Assembly (NCBI RefSeq): GCF_006152065.1
Contig: NZ_VDFW01000039.1
Span: 1 to 58,314, forward strand
From: Amycolatopsis alkalitolerans
GTDB taxonomy: Bacteria > Actinomycetota > Actinomycetes > Mycobacteriales > Pseudonocardiaceae
DNA length: 58,314 nucleotides
Direction: 5' to 3'
Position 1 is the first letter of the stretch, and every line of letters starts with the position of its first letter. Both the position numbers and the translations under genes were made by a program. The notes beneath the pieces were generated by a model. It did not search any database. It worked only from the letters and a program-made list of their open reading frames with translations, and had not been told where the DNA came from. Below, in pieces: positions 8,018 to 17,404 of the stretch.

Positions 8018-10351
8018 GTGAACCTACGGCCGAGCACGTCACACTGGGGCGCCTTTTCCGCCGGCCTGGAGGCGGATGGCCGGGTGCGGGTCGAGCCGCA
8101 TCCGGAAGATCCGGCACCGGCGCCGCTGCTCGGCAATCTGACCGGCAGCCTTCGCCATCCGACCCGGATCGCGGCGCCCGCGATCCGCCGCGGCTGGCTC
8201 GAGCGTGGCCCGGGGCCCGATCCGGCTCGCGGCCACGAGGAGTTCGTCGAAGTCGGCTGGGACGAGGCGCTGGACCGGCTCGCCGCGGAGTTCCGCCGCA
8301 TCCGCGACGAGCACGGCAACCACGCGATCTTCGGCGGTTCCTACGGCTGGGCCAGCGCCGGCCGGTTCCATCACGCGCAGGGCCAGCTACACCGATTCCT
8401 CAACGCCTTCGGCGGTTTTACCTCGTCCCGCAACACCTACAGCTACGGCACGAGCGCGGTGGTGCTCCCGCATGTCGTCGGCAGTTCCGCGGAGGTGCTC
8501 CGAAACGGTTCGAGCTGGCCGACGATCGTCGAGAACACGGACCTGCTCGTCGCCTTCGGCGGTGTGCCGGAGAAGAACGTGTTCATCACCCCGGGCGGGG
8601 TGACGCGGCATCACACGCCGGGATTCCTTGCGCGGCTGGGCGAACGCGGTGTCGACGTCGCACTCGTGAGCCCGCTCCGGGCCGACATTCCCGCGGCCGT
8701 GCACCCCCGCTGGTATCCGATCCGCCCGGCGACGGATACCGCACTGCTGCTCGCCCTCGCGCACACGCTCGTCACCGAAGGCTTGCACGACAGGGCTTTC
8801 CTCGACCGTTACTGCACCGGCTACGAAGAGTTCGAGCGCTACCTCCTCGGTGCCGGCGACGGGGTGCCGAAGGACGCGGCATGGGCGAGCGCGATCACCG
8901 AACTGCCCGCCGCCGATATCGTCGCGCTGGCACGCCGCATGGCCGCGGCGCGAACGTTCATCACGGTCACCTGGTCGCTGCAGCGCATCGAACACGGCGA
9001 GCAGCCGGTCTGGGCCGCGATCGCGCTCGCCGCGATGCTCGGCCAGATCGGCTTGCCCGGTGGGGGTTTCGGCCACGGCTACGGCTCGATGGGCGACACC
9101 GGGGACATCGGCCCGGACTTCCGCGGGCCGCACCTGTCCCAGGGCATCAACCCGGTGCAAGAGTTCATCCCCGTCGCCCGGATCGCCGACATGCTGCTCG
9201 ATCCCGGCGGTTCCTACGACTACGACGGCACCGTCCGCACCTATCCCGACATCCGGCTCGTGCACTGGGCCGGCGGTAACCCGTTCCACCATCACCAGGA
9301 CCTCAACCGCCTGCGTACGGCGTTCTCGCGGCCGGACACCGTGGTGGTGCAGGAGCCCTACTGGACCGCGAGCGCCCGCCAGGCGGATTTCGTCCTGCCG
9401 GCCACCGTGCCGCTCGAGCGGGAGGACTTCGGCTCGGGCCGCCGGGATACGCATCTCGTGGCGATGCACCAGGTGGCCGAACCCTTCGCGCAGGCCCGGG
9501 ACGATCACGCGATCCTCGCCGGGCTCGCGGCGCGGCTGGGCATCGAGGAGCGGTTCACCGAGGGCCGGTCACCTCGCGCGTGGCTGGCGCACCTGTACGA
9601 GTCGTGGCGGAAGCGGTTGCTGGACAAGGGCATCAGCGTTCCGTCCTTTGTAGACTTCTGGACCGCCGGTGAACTCCGGCTGCCCGGCGCGGACGAGTAC
9701 CGCACCCTGTTCGCGGACTTCCGGAGCGATCCGGTGCGGAATCCGCTGCCCACGCCGAGCGGCCGGATCGAGATCACGTCACGGCGGGTGCGTTCGTTCG
9801 GCTATCCCGACTGCCCCGGCCATCCGGCGTGGCTCGAACCTTCCGAATGGCTCGGCGGGCCGCGCGCCGAGCGATTTCCGTTGCTGCTCATCGCGAACCA
9901 GCCCGAAACCCGGCTGCACAGCCAACTCGACGGGGGCGCAGTGAGCCAGGCCGGGAAGGTGGCCGGCCGCGAGGCCATCCGGCTGCACCCCGAAGACGCG
10001 CGAGCGCGAGGGATCGCCGACGGGGACGTGGTGCGTGTCTTCAACGACCGCGGGGCCTGTCTCGCGGGCGCCGTGCTGAGCACCCGGCTGCGCACCGGGG
10101 TCGTCCAGCTGCCGACCGGGGCGTGGTTCGATCCGGTGGATTCCCTGTGCATTCACGGGAACCCGAACGTGCTGACCGCCGATCTCCCGGCATCACGGCT
10201 CTCGCAGGGCTGCACCGGACAGCATGTGCTGGTCGAGATCGAGCGATACGACCGCACCCCGCCGCCCGTCACGATCGGAGCACCGCCGCGCATCGAAAAA
10301 GTCAGGCGGCGGTGTCGAGAACACGGCGCCGGCTCCGTCCCAGGGACATGA
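8018..10351 (+). CDS. Molybdopterin-dependent oxidoreductase, BisC/TorZ-like (S- or N-oxide reductase)
   Basis: 777 residues, the length of biotin/methionine sulfoxide reductases. The N-terminus lacks both the Cys motif of an Fe-S cluster and a Tat signal, as in cytoplasmic BisC. NTYSYGTSAVVLPHVVG (Ser about 142) aligns with the Ser-ligand loop of the DMSO reductase family, indicating bis-MGD molybdenum with Ser ligation. The C-terminal molybdopterin-binding part contains ANQPETRLHSQLD and GVVQLPTGAWFDP. Start GTG at 8018 is preceded by GTAGGTGTGG. It probably reduces sulfoxides or N-oxides in the cytoplasm; exact substrate unknown. A VOC protein follows 34 bases downstream. Confidence 0.85.
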   Translation: MNLRPSTSHWGAFSAGLEADGRVRVEPHPEDPAPAPLLGNLTGSLRHPTRIAAPAIRRGWLERGPGPDPARGHEEFVEVGWDEALDRLAAEFRRIRDEHGNHAIFGGSYGWASAGRFHHAQGQLHRFLNAFGGFTSSRNTYSYGTSAVVLPHVVGSSAEVLRNGSSWPTIVENTDLLVAFGGVPEKNVFITPGGVTRHHTPGFLARLGERGVDVALVSPLRADIPAAVHPRWYPIRPATDTALLLALAHTLVTEGLHDRAFLDRYCTGYEEFERYLLGAGDGVPKDAAWASAITELPAADIVALARRMAAARTFITVTWSLQRIEHGEQPVWAAIALAAMLGQIGLPGGGFGHGYGSMGDTGDIGPDFRGPHLSQGINPVQEFIPVARIADMLLDPGGSYDYDGTVRTYPDIRLVHWAGGNPFHHHQDLNRLRTAFSRPDTVVVQEPYWTASARQADFVLPATVPLEREDFGSGRRDTHLVAMHQVAEPFAQARDDHAILAGLAARLGIEERFTEGRSPRAWLAHLYESWRKRLLDKGISVPSFVDFWTAGELRLPGADEYRTLFADFRSDPVRNPLPTPSGRIEITSRRVRSFGYPDCPGHPAWLEPSEWLGGPRAERFPLLLIANQPETRLHSQLDGGAVSQAGKVAGREAIRLHPEDARARGIADGDVVRVFNDRGACLAGAVLSTRLRTGVVQLPTGAWFDPVDSLCIHGNPNVLTADLPASRLSQGCTGQHVLVEIERYDRTPPPVTIGAPPRIEKVRRRCREHGAGSVPGT

Positions 10352-10385
10352 GCGGCCACGAGGGCCACGCGAAACGGAGGTAATC

Positions 10386-10820
10386 ATGACGATCCGGATG
10401 GACAACGTGGGCGTCGTCGTCGACGACCTGGGGGCTGCCGTCGCGTTCTTCCGCGAGTTCGGCTTGGAGCTCGAGGGCGAGGCACGGGTCGAGGGGCCAT
10501 CGGTGGACAAGCTCGTCGGGCTCGAGGGCGTCCAGTGCGACATGGCTGTGGTGCGGACCCCGGACGGCCACGGACGACTCGAGCTGATGAAGTTCCACGC
10601 GCCGGTGGCCGCGGCCGGTGAGCCGAATGCGCCGGTCAACGCCTTCGGTATCCGTCGCATCATGTTCGCCGTCGAGAACATCGAGGACGTCCTCGCCCGG
10701 CTGCGCGCCCATGGCGCCGAACTCATGGGCGAACTGGTGCAGTACGAGGACAGCTATCGGCTCTGCTACGTCCGCGGACCTGAAGGAATCATCGTCGCGC
10801 TGGCCGAGAAGCTCGACTGA
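10386..10820 (+). CDS. VOC-family (glyoxalase/bleomycin resistance fold) protein
   Basis: 144 residues in two beta-alpha-beta-beta-beta modules. The first begins MTIRMDNVGVVVDDLGAAVA, and the second contains IRRIMFAVENIEDVLARL and ends LCYVRGPEGIIVALAEK, where the final Glu-containing strand normally supplies a metal ligand. This is a metal-dependent lyase/isomerase/dioxygenase fold; activity cannot be assigned. ATG at 10386 follows GGAGG at 10376-10380. Probably cotranscribed with the molybdoenzyme upstream and the DDN-like gene downstream (36 bases). Confidence 0.8.
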   Translation: MTIRMDNVGVVVDDLGAAVAFFREFGLELEGEARVEGPSVDKLVGLEGVQCDMAVVRTPDGHGRLELMKFHAPVAAAGEPNAPVNAFGIRRIMFAVENIEDVLARLRAHGAELMGELVQYEDSYRLCYVRGPEGIIVALAEKLD

Positions 10821-10856
10821 AGCGAAATACGACCCGAACCAGAAAGGACCGCCGCC

Positions 10857-11303
10857 ATGGCCGTCGCCGATGATCTCGACCGCGCCACCGACTCGACGTG
10901 GGACTGGGTCGCCGAACACACCCGCACGTATCTGGCCTCGGGCGGAACCGAGGGACACGAATCGAACGGCGTGTACACACTCGTGCTCGCCACGACCGGA
11001 CGCAGGACCGGCGAGCCACGTCGCACCTGCCTGATCTACGGCACCTCTGGGGACGACTTCGTCGTCGTGGCCTCCAAGGGCGGCGCCGACGAGGATCCGG
11101 CGTGGTTCAAGAACCTCGAGGCGGAACCGAGCGTCGGGGTACAGGTCGGCACCCGCCGGTTCACCGCCCGCGCCCGTGCCGCGTCCCCGGCCGAGCGCGA
11201 GCCCCTCTGGGCCCTGATGGCGCGCATCTTCCCGCTGTATGACGAGTACGCGCAAAAGACCGATCGGGTAATCCCGATCGTCCTGCTGACTCCGCAGGAC
11301 TGA
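10857..11303 (+). CDS. F420-dependent DDN-like (nitroreductase/quinone reductase family) protein
   Basis: 148 residues. The core LVLATTGRRTGEPRRTCL, then VVVASKGGADEDPAWFKNL and PSVGVQVG, is the signature of the deazaflavin (F420)-dependent nitroreductase family that includes mycobacterial Ddn. Split-barrel fold; uses F420H2 to reduce quinones or nitro compounds. The ATG at 10857 has AGAAAGGA upstream. Actinomycetes make F420, which suits the call. Substrate unknown. Confidence 0.8.
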   Translation: MAVADDLDRATDSTWDWVAEHTRTYLASGGTEGHESNGVYTLVLATTGRRTGEPRRTCLIYGTSGDDFVVVASKGGADEDPAWFKNLEAEPSVGVQVGTRRFTARARAASPAEREPLWALMARIFPLYDEYAQKTDRVIPIVLLTPQD

Positions 11304-11573
11304 CAACAACTGCGAAAGCCGAGCGTTAATGGCTGGCTGAATAGCGAGGCGAATAAGTCAGAAGCCAACAGAAGCGCTGATCAGGCGAACCGTTGGTTAC
11401 TCAGAGCGTGCTCCGGACTGTGTTCGTCACCCAATAGAGTCATCATCTCGCTAGATCGGGGAAAGTGAGAGTCTTTCGGCATCTGTCCAGACATCGTCCT
11501 GGTAGCTTCGGCCCCGCCTGGAGTTCGGCGGAGTGGTGAAAAGCCGGCCAAATGCTTGTCCTGGAGGATTTTG

Positions 11574-12218
11574 ATGGCGCGCACGGTCCTGCGCAGCAGG
11601 TCGGGTGACATCGTGACGGCGGTGCAGTTGGCTGACCGGACAGGGATCGTGGCGGCCAGCGCGCCGCCGGCCGCGGACGAGCCGGAGAGCCCCGTCGAAC
11701 TCGACCTGTCGGCGCCGTGCGAACCGGAGCCGTCGATGCTCGTCGCGAGTACGGAGCCGAGGGTGCGGACGGCCCGGCGCGTGCGCCGGAACCTCCTGTT
11801 CAGCTGCGCCGCCGCCGTCTTCCTGGCGGTCGGCTGGATCGGCGGCGGGGTGTGGGGACATCACCAGCAGGGCCCCGATCCGGTGCTGGCCGTGGGCTCG
11901 GCCGTCGATCAGGGACAGGGTGGCGCGGAAGCGAGTCGGCCCGCGCGGGTCGCGCCGGCGCCCGAGACGCCCGCGCCGACGGCGGCGCCGGTGACGCCCA
12001 GTACGAAGCCGGTGACTCCCGCGAAACGAACCACGAAGGCCAGGCCCGAGACAAAAACTCCGGCCGCCCGGTCCGACACGGGGAGCGCGGCGCCGACCTC
12101 GGCGGCGCCGGATCCGATGCAGGTGATGAGCGACCAGCTCGAACAACTCGTCGTGCCCTGGTCGCGGGCCCTCATGCAGGGCCACGGCACGTATCAGTAC
12201 CGGAGCTACGGCCGCTGA
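11574..12218 (+). CDS. Membrane-anchored protein with Pro/Thr-rich extracytoplasmic stalk, function unknown
   Basis: 214 residues, no family recognised. A cytoplasmic part of about 70 residues is followed by one membrane segment (LLFSCAAAVFLAVGWIGGGV, about residues 74-93). A long Ala/Pro/Thr/Lys-rich linker follows, then a short C-terminal helix (MSDQLEQLVVPWSRALM). The ATG at 11574 is fixed by GGAGGA 7 bases upstream; an in-frame TTG earlier is less likely. About 270 bases of unassigned DNA lie upstream. The 3' end overlaps the convergent ABM gene by 13 bases. Confidence 0.65.
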   Translation: MARTVLRSRSGDIVTAVQLADRTGIVAASAPPAADEPESPVELDLSAPCEPEPSMLVASTEPRVRTARRVRRNLLFSCAAAVFLAVGWIGGGVWGHHQQGPDPVLAVGSAVDQGQGGAEASRPARVAPAPETPAPTAAPVTPSTKPVTPAKRTTKARPETKTPAARSDTGSAAPTSAAPDPMQVMSDQLEQLVVPWSRALMQGHGTYQYRSYGR

Positions 12219-12559
12219 GCCGCTGGCGGGCGCTGGAACGCGTAGCTCCGCTCGACCTTGGCGACCTGCACCACGAACGCCTCGTACCAGCTTCGCCGGC
12301 CGGACTCGCGGGCCTCAGTGTGCTCGGCGTTGCGGCGCCAGGCCGCGATCGAGTCTTCGTCGCGCCAGTACGAAACCGTGATGCCCAGCTCCGACCCCTC
12401 GCGCACGGAGTCGACGCCGAGGAAGCCCGGTTGGCCGGCGGCGAGCGCGATCATGCGCTCGGCCGTCGCCGTGTAGTCGCGGTCGCCCTGGGTCCGGCGG
12501 GAGGTGAAGATCACCGCGCAGTAGGGCGGTTCGGGGAAGCGACCGGAGCCGATTTCCAC
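12206..12559 (-). CDS. Antibiotic biosynthesis monooxygenase (ABM) family protein
   Basis: 117 residues of ferredoxin-like ABM fold: YCAVIFTSRRTQGDRDYTAT, then AAGQPGFLGVDSVREG and ITVSYWRDEDSIAAWRRNAE (strand-helix with the conserved W-x-x-E-x-x-I-x-x-W pattern), and H-x-x-A-R-E. Such small proteins act as cofactor-free monooxygenases or heme-binding proteins; the specific role is unknown. It may be cotranscribed with ssgA, whose stop is 6 bases upstream of its start. Confidence 0.75.
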   Translation of the reverse strand: MEIGSGRFPEPPYCAVIFTSRRTQGDRDYTATAERMIALAAGQPGFLGVDSVREGSELGITVSYWRDEDSIAAWRRNAEHTEARESGRRSWYEAFVVQVAKVERSYAFQRPPAAQRP

Positions 12560-12565
12560 GGTGAA

Positions 12566-12970
12566 TCAGACGTTCGTGATCTCTTCGATGAAGGCGTCCA
12601 CGTCGAAGTGCTCGCTTTCGGTGCCCAGCGGGACCACCTTCGCCGTGGCGTCGAGGAAGCGCTCGACGTCCTCCCGCTCGATTTCCACCAGCGCGTAACC
12701 GTCCGGTGACTCGATTTCGAGGATCAGCAGGTCCTCGTCGTTCGCCAGATCAGGGCGGACGCGGACGTCGCCGAAGCCGGCCGGCTCCGAAAGGCCCTCC
12801 ACCAGCAGGTCGCGGGCGAACGTCCACTCGACCCAGCGGCCACGCTCGGTGCGGAACGCGATGTTCACGGCGAACGGCTCGGTGGCCACATAGGACAGTC
12901 GGGACAGGACAGGGGCACTCGAGCCGTTCAGGGTGACGAACTGGCTCTGGTTGGCGGCTTCGGTGTTCAT
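12566..12970 (-). CDS. SsgA-family sporulation/cell-division regulator (chromosomal copy)
   Basis: 134 residues covering the whole SsgA-like domain: PVLSRLSYVATEPFAVNIAF, WVEWTFARDLLVEGL, GFGDVRVRP and VEIEREDVERFLDAT. SALPs (SsgA-like proteins) are restricted to morphologically complex actinomycetes and guide septum and cell-wall events. ATG at 12970 follows GAGGAG at a spacing of 5; an upstream GTG is less likely. A second, divergent SsgA-like protein is encoded inside the integrated element at 33367. Confidence 0.9.
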   Translation of the reverse strand: MNTEAANQSQFVTLNGSSAPVLSRLSYVATEPFAVNIAFRTERGRWVEWTFARDLLVEGLSEPAGFGDVRVRPDLANDEDLLILEIESPDGYALVEIEREDVERFLDATAKVVPLGTESEHFDVDAFIEEITNV

Positions 12971-13124
12971 GTCCACTCCTCGCGGTCAGTGGGTTCGTGC
13001 CGGAGCACGAACTGGTCGGACAGCCAGGAGATGGGATCGGGGGCCGATGATGATGCGCGGTGAATGACTTTCACGCGATCCGGTGCAATCCCCCAGAACG
13101 TGTAACACAACTGGGCTTGCCGGA

Positions 13125-13601
13125 TCAGCCGCCGTTCAGGGGAACTGTCAGCCCGACCTTCACCCGGTCCATGACCACGCTTGTTGTGAAGTGCCGCACC
13201 TCGCCGTTGTCGAAGAACAGCCGCCGGGTGAGCGCCTCGAACTCCGTCATGTCCCGGCAGACGACGACCAGCACGAAATCGGCCGAGCCCGTCACGTAGT
13301 AACACTGCTGCACGGCCGGGTCGGCCAGCACCTGCTTGCGGAATGCCTCGAGCACCTCGATCCGCTCGCGTTCCATCTCGACCGACACGACGAACGTCAT
13401 GTCCGCGCCGACCGCCCTCGGATCGACCACCGCGACCTCGCGCGTGATGACGCCCGTCTCCCGCAGCCGCTTGATCCGGCGCTGCACCGCCGCGGCCGAG
13501 AGGCCGACCTGGGCCCCGATGGATTCCGCGATGGTGCGTGAATCCACCTGCAGCCTGCTCAGAATGGCTTGATCCAGTGGGTCCAGCTCGACGTCGGGCA
13601 C
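13125..13601 (-). CDS. Lrp/AsnC-family transcriptional regulator
   Basis: 158 residues. N-terminal wHTH (LDPLDQAILSRLQVDSRTIA, then VGLSAAAVQRRIKRLRETGV) and a C-terminal RAM ligand-binding domain (VQQCYYVTGSADFVLVVVC). Feast/famine regulators of this type sense amino acids or other small metabolites and usually act on themselves and neighbours. GTG start at 13601. About 150 bases of non-coding DNA separate it from ssgA. No operator is obvious by eye. Confidence 0.9.
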   Translation of the reverse strand: MPDVELDPLDQAILSRLQVDSRTIAESIGAQVGLSAAAVQRRIKRLRETGVITREVAVVDPRAVGADMTFVVSVEMERERIEVLEAFRKQVLADPAVQQCYYVTGSADFVLVVVCRDMTEFEALTRRLFFDNGEVRHFTTSVVMDRVKVGLTVPLNGG

Positions 13602-13641
13602 CTTCGCATGGTAGCCAAGAACCGCAGTTCAGCACTCCGAT

Positions 13642-14748
13642 TTACCGGGGCTCGTGCCAGCGCACGTCCGGCGTGCGGCCGGGTGCGGCGAAGCGCAGCA
13701 ACCGCGCGCCGGCGCTCGCCAGCGCGGCGCTGTCCTTTTTGGAGATCCGTTGGTACGGCTCGATGTCCAGCGTCGCGGCCGCTCGCGTCTTCGTGATTCT
13801 CCAGGTGCCACGGACGAAACCGTCGACGAGCACGGTGCCGGGGAACACCCCGTTGGGCACGCCGAACACCCGCTTCCGCGCCTCCTCGGACAGGACGCGG
13901 GTGCGATCGGCATGGGAGAGCAGCAAGTTGTCGAACTCGGGGACGAACCGCGGCGGCGCCGGGGTGTCCGGATCCGGCCTCGGCGCCTCGGGCAGGTCGA
14001 CCAGTTCGCGGCCGCCTGCGTCGGCGAAGGTTTTCAGCCGTGGGCGTAACCGGTCTATTACTTCGCCGAGCCGGCTCAGGCCGCTCCACGCCTGGATGTC
14101 CGGCACCGTCGCGGGACCGAAGGCGGCCAGGTAGCGGAGCACCAGATCGTCGAGGTTCGCGCGTTTGTCGAGCGGGCGGCCGAGCCACTGCTCGGCCGTC
14201 GCGTAGGTCGGTTTGCCGGTGTGGCCCCACACCGCTCGTGGCGGAGTCTGCACGAGCGGTAGGAGGCCGCGTGCCGCGTGCGCGAGCGCCGACGGGGACC
14301 GGCCGGGATGACGTTTCGCGAGCAGTTCGCCGAGTTCGGCGCCGGTACGAGCGCGCTCCGCGAGGACCGCGCGGGTGTGTTCCGCCAGCGCAGGCAGGTC
14401 CAGGCCGGCCAGCGCGGGGGCATACGTCGTGTTGGTGCGCAGGTCGCGGTCGAGAATCGGCTGCACGAGCGGGCGCAGGAACAGGCAGTCCTCCGCCGTC
14501 ACGAGATGCACCGTGCCGCGCATCAGCACGACGCGGACCACCGTCCGGTCCAGCAGGAGGCGCGAAAGATCCTCGGGGGCGAAGCCGTGCAACCGCGACC
14601 AGAGCCCGAAGTACGGCGGGAACGGCGCCTGCGCCTGCATCCCGCACAGCCGCCGGACGGCCTCAAGCGGTGGAAGCTTCACCCGGCGCAGCAGGAACTG
14701 CCGGGCGAGTAGCGCCCGGTTGAGCGCCCGTGGGGACAGGGATTCCAC
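13642..14748 (-). CDS. Winged-helix HTH_42 protein, AlkZ-like DNA glycosylase candidate
   Basis: 368 residues. Hallmarks of the HTH_42 family are LLARQFLL near the start, GMQAQAPFPPYFGLWSRL, and VVRVVLMRGTVHLV. In AlkZ-type glycosylases the catalytic motif is Q-x-Q in exactly this place, and Q-A-Q is present here. Other wing segments include IQAWSGLSRLGEVIDRLRP and PEFDNLLLSHADR. Family members remove bulky alkyl or cross-linked bases, often as self-resistance to a DNA-damaging metabolite. No such biosynthetic cluster is visible here, so a general repair role is as likely. GTG at 14748 is the probable start, divergent from fabH. Confidence 0.75.
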   Translation of the reverse strand: MESLSPRALNRALLARQFLLRRVKLPPLEAVRRLCGMQAQAPFPPYFGLWSRLHGFAPEDLSRLLLDRTVVRVVLMRGTVHLVTAEDCLFLRPLVQPILDRDLRTNTTYAPALAGLDLPALAEHTRAVLAERARTGAELGELLAKRHPGRSPSALAHAARGLLPLVQTPPRAVWGHTGKPTYATAEQWLGRPLDKRANLDDLVLRYLAAFGPATVPDIQAWSGLSRLGEVIDRLRPRLKTFADAGGRELVDLPEAPRPDPDTPAPPRFVPEFDNLLLSHADRTRVLSEEARKRVFGVPNGVFPGTVLVDGFVRGTWRITKTRAAATLDIEPYQRISKKDSAALASAGARLLRFAAPGRTPDVRWHEPR

Positions 14749-14891
14749 GTACCGGAGACTACGGCGAGGCACCGACAGTTCTGCCCGGCGCAAGATCGGG
14801 TTTTCCGAGCTCGTAGTCCTTTCGGGCGGCCTCAATGTGACCTGGAACACAACTGGCCGGTCTACCCAGGGGTAAGCCCTAGAAGTGAGGC

Positions 14892-15890
14892 ATGCAGAAG
14901 GGGCACTCAGCGGTTCTCGCCGGCCTTGGTGCCTGGCTGCCGCCGCGAGTGGTGGACAACCACGAGCTCTCGGAGCGGCTGGACACCTCCGACGAGTGGA
15001 TCCGCACACGCACCGGTATCCGCGAGCGGCGCATCGCCGGTGCCGATACGTCCACAGTGGACATGGCCGTGCACGCGGGCGGCAATGCCTTGCGCAGTGC
15101 CGGTTCCGACGTCGTGGACGCGCTCGTGCTGGCCACCGCGACAGCCGACCAGCTCTGCCCGGCCAGCGCCCCGCAGGTCGCCTCCGGGCTCGGCCTGCAC
15201 GGGATCGCGGCCTTCGACGTGAACGCGGTGTGCAGCGGGTTCGTGTACGCGCTGGCGACCGCCGCCGGGCTGATCGCGACGGGGACCGCGGACCGGGTGC
15301 TGGTCATCGGCTCGGACGTGTTCAGCCGCCTGTGCGATCCGGCGGACCGGGGCACCATGCCGATCTTCGGCGACGGCGCCGGCGCGGTCGTGCTGCGCCG
15401 TGGCGAGACGCACGAGCCGGGCGCGCTCGGCCCGTTCGACCTGCACAGCGAGGGTGAGCTCGCCGATCTGCTGATCGTGCCGGCCGGGGGTGCGAAGCAG
15501 CGCGAGTCGGCAGATCCGCACGACTACTACGTGACCATGCACGGCCAGACGATCTTCCGGCACGCGTGCGCGCGGATGGCCGAGTCGTCGCGGACCGTGC
15601 TGGAGCGGGCCGGACTCGACGTCGCCGACGTCGACCGGTTCGTCGGGCACCAGGCGAACATCCGCATCCTGCAGGCGACCGCGAAGCAGCTCGGGCTGCC
15701 CGGTGACCGGGTGGTCGCGAACATCGGGCGCGTCGGCAACACGAGCGCCGCCTCGATCCCGCTCGCGCTCGCCGACGCGTGCGAGGACGGGAGCCTCCAG
15801 CGGGGGCACCGCGTGCTGCTGACCGCGTTCGGTGCGGGCCTCACCTGGGGTTCGACCCTGCTGACCTGGCCGGACGTCAAACCTGGCTAA
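14892..15890 (+). CDS. fabH: 3-oxoacyl-ACP synthase III (FabH-type)
   Basis: 332 residues. The catalytic triad is readable: Cys114 in VNAVCSGFVYAL, His253 in RFVGHQANI and Asn283 in RVGNTSAASIPLAL. KASIII condenses an acyl-CoA primer with malonyl-ACP to start fatty-acid synthesis, or a specialised pathway. It is monocistronic and not in a fab cluster, so it may be a dedicated primer-selecting copy (inference). ATG at 14892 with an AGTGAGG-like RBS. It overlaps the convergent cyclase gene by 4 bases. Confidence 0.9.
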   Translation: MQKGHSAVLAGLGAWLPPRVVDNHELSERLDTSDEWIRTRTGIRERRIAGADTSTVDMAVHAGGNALRSAGSDVVDALVLATATADQLCPASAPQVASGLGLHGIAAFDVNAVCSGFVYALATAAGLIATGTADRVLVIGSDVFSRLCDPADRGTMPIFGDGAGAVVLRRGETHEPGALGPFDLHSEGELADLLIVPAGGAKQRESADPHDYYVTMHGQTIFRHACARMAESSRTVLERAGLDVADVDRFVGHQANIRILQATAKQLGLPGDRVVANIGRVGNTSAASIPLALADACEDGSLQRGHRVLLTAFGAGLTWGSTLLTWPDVKPG

Positions 15891-17404
15891 GCCGTCCATG
15901 CGGCTGTCGGGGCGTCGCGGCCGCGCAGGCGGATCTTCCGGTACCGCGACCAGTGCTCGCGCTCGCCCGAGGAACCGGCCACCAGCACCGCGTCGCTGGC
16001 GAGGACGCGGCCCGGCACCTTCTTCGCGTGCTCGGTCAGCCGTGCCGCCTCGTTCACCGCGTCGCCGATCACCGTGTACTCCAGGCGGCTCCGCGTGCCG
16101 AGCTGGCCCGCGAACACCAGCCCGCTCGCCACGCCGATGCCCAGGTCCAGCTCGCCCGCCGAGCGCACGGCGTCACGGATCGCACGGGCCGCAGACAGGG
16201 CCGACGTCTCCGCGTCGGCCAGCACGGTCGGCGCGCCGAACACGCACAACGCCGCGTCACCCTGGAACTTGTTCACCAGACCGCCCCGGGCGTCGACAGC
16301 CGTGACGACGCTGGCGAACAACCGGTTCAGCTTCCGCACGAGCTCCTCCGGCGGGGTCCGGCTCGCCAGCGCCGTCGAGTCCACCACGTCGACGAACAGG
16401 GCCGTCACCGCGCGCACGTCACCGGAAAGCGAGGCGCCGTGCTCGAGCGCGTGGCGCGCGACGTCGTCGCCGACGTGGCGGCCGAACAGATCGCGCATCC
16501 GGTCCCGCTCCCTGAGGCCGGCGACCATGCTGTTCACCGAAACCTGCAGCTGACCGAGTTCGCTGGTGTCGTCGACCCGCACCGCGACGTCGGTCCGCCC
16601 GCGCGCGACCTCGTCGAGCGCGATCCGCAGCCGGTTCAGCGGGGACGCGACCGCACGCGCCAGCAGCCCGGTGCCGACCGCGCCGGAGACCAGCCCGACG
16701 ATCGCCAGCATGATCAGGCTGGCCTTGTCGTCGGCGTGCCCGAGATCCGGCGGCGCGGCCACGATGAGCACGCCCAGCAGCGGCACCCCGCTCGCCACGC
16801 CCCAGGTCAGCACGAGCCGGGACCGCACCGACTCGGACGTGGCTCGTTCGGGCGGGACGACCTCCAGCGCGGCGGTCAGGATCGGGCGGCCGACCCATTC
16901 CGCGGCCAGGTGGATCAGCCCGACGGTCAGCAGCCCGCCCGCGCCGATGGTGAGCGTGACCGCGAGTGCGTCCATCCACGAGCCGAGGACCGGCGTGATC
17001 CCGCCCAGCAGCAGTGTGCCGGCGAGCCACAGGATGCCGCTGACCATCGCCATATGCGCGGGCAGGCGCAGCGCTCGCGCGGCCTCCGCGTCGTCGGGGC
17101 GGCGGCCTTCGGCGAACCAGACCGCGGTCCGCTTGTGCAGGAACGCTGTCCACAGTGAACCGACGATGACCGCGAAACCCACGTATGTCGCGGCGACGAG
17201 CACGAAGACCAGGTTGCGGGAGCCCAGATCCTCGGGCAGTCCCTGCAGGACGAGCAGGAGCGCGACCGCGGCCGCGCCGCATACGCTCGAACCGACGCCG
17301 AGCGTCACGAAGCCCAACGCGGTGCGAAGCGCGATGCGAAACCTCGTGAACCGGGTGGATCTGCACACCCGGTGATCGTATTCACGAAGCGCGCCGGCGC
17401 CCAC
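15887..17404 (-). CDS. Class III adenylate/guanylate cyclase with six-TM region and HAMP
   Basis: 505 residues. Six predicted membrane helices occupy residues 25-275, a HAMP linker (ARAVASPLNRLRIALDEVARG) follows, then a class III cyclase domain. Metal-binding Asp is in LFVDVVDSTALA, substrate Lys in NKFQGDAALCVFG, and the dimer/transition-state region in RLEYTVIGDAVNEAARL. This is the layout of mycobacterial Rv1318c/Rv3645-type cyclases, which make cAMP at the membrane. GTG start at 17404 lies inside the relic of a ku gene on the same strand, so its promoter and RBS region were probably acquired with that rearrangement. Confidence 0.85.
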   Translation of the reverse strand: MGAGALREYDHRVCRSTRFTRFRIALRTALGFVTLGVGSSVCGAAAVALLLVLQGLPEDLGSRNLVFVLVAATYVGFAVIVGSLWTAFLHKRTAVWFAEGRRPDDAEAARALRLPAHMAMVSGILWLAGTLLLGGITPVLGSWMDALAVTLTIGAGGLLTVGLIHLAAEWVGRPILTAALEVVPPERATSESVRSRLVLTWGVASGVPLLGVLIVAAPPDLGHADDKASLIMLAIVGLVSGAVGTGLLARAVASPLNRLRIALDEVARGRTDVAVRVDDTSELGQLQVSVNSMVAGLRERDRMRDLFGRHVGDDVARHALEHGASLSGDVRAVTALFVDVVDSTALASRTPPEELVRKLNRLFASVVTAVDARGGLVNKFQGDAALCVFGAPTVLADAETSALSAARAIRDAVRSAGELDLGIGVASGLVFAGQLGTRSRLEYTVIGDAVNEAARLTEHAKKVPGRVLASDAVLVAGSSGEREHWSRYRKIRLRGRDAPTAAWTA

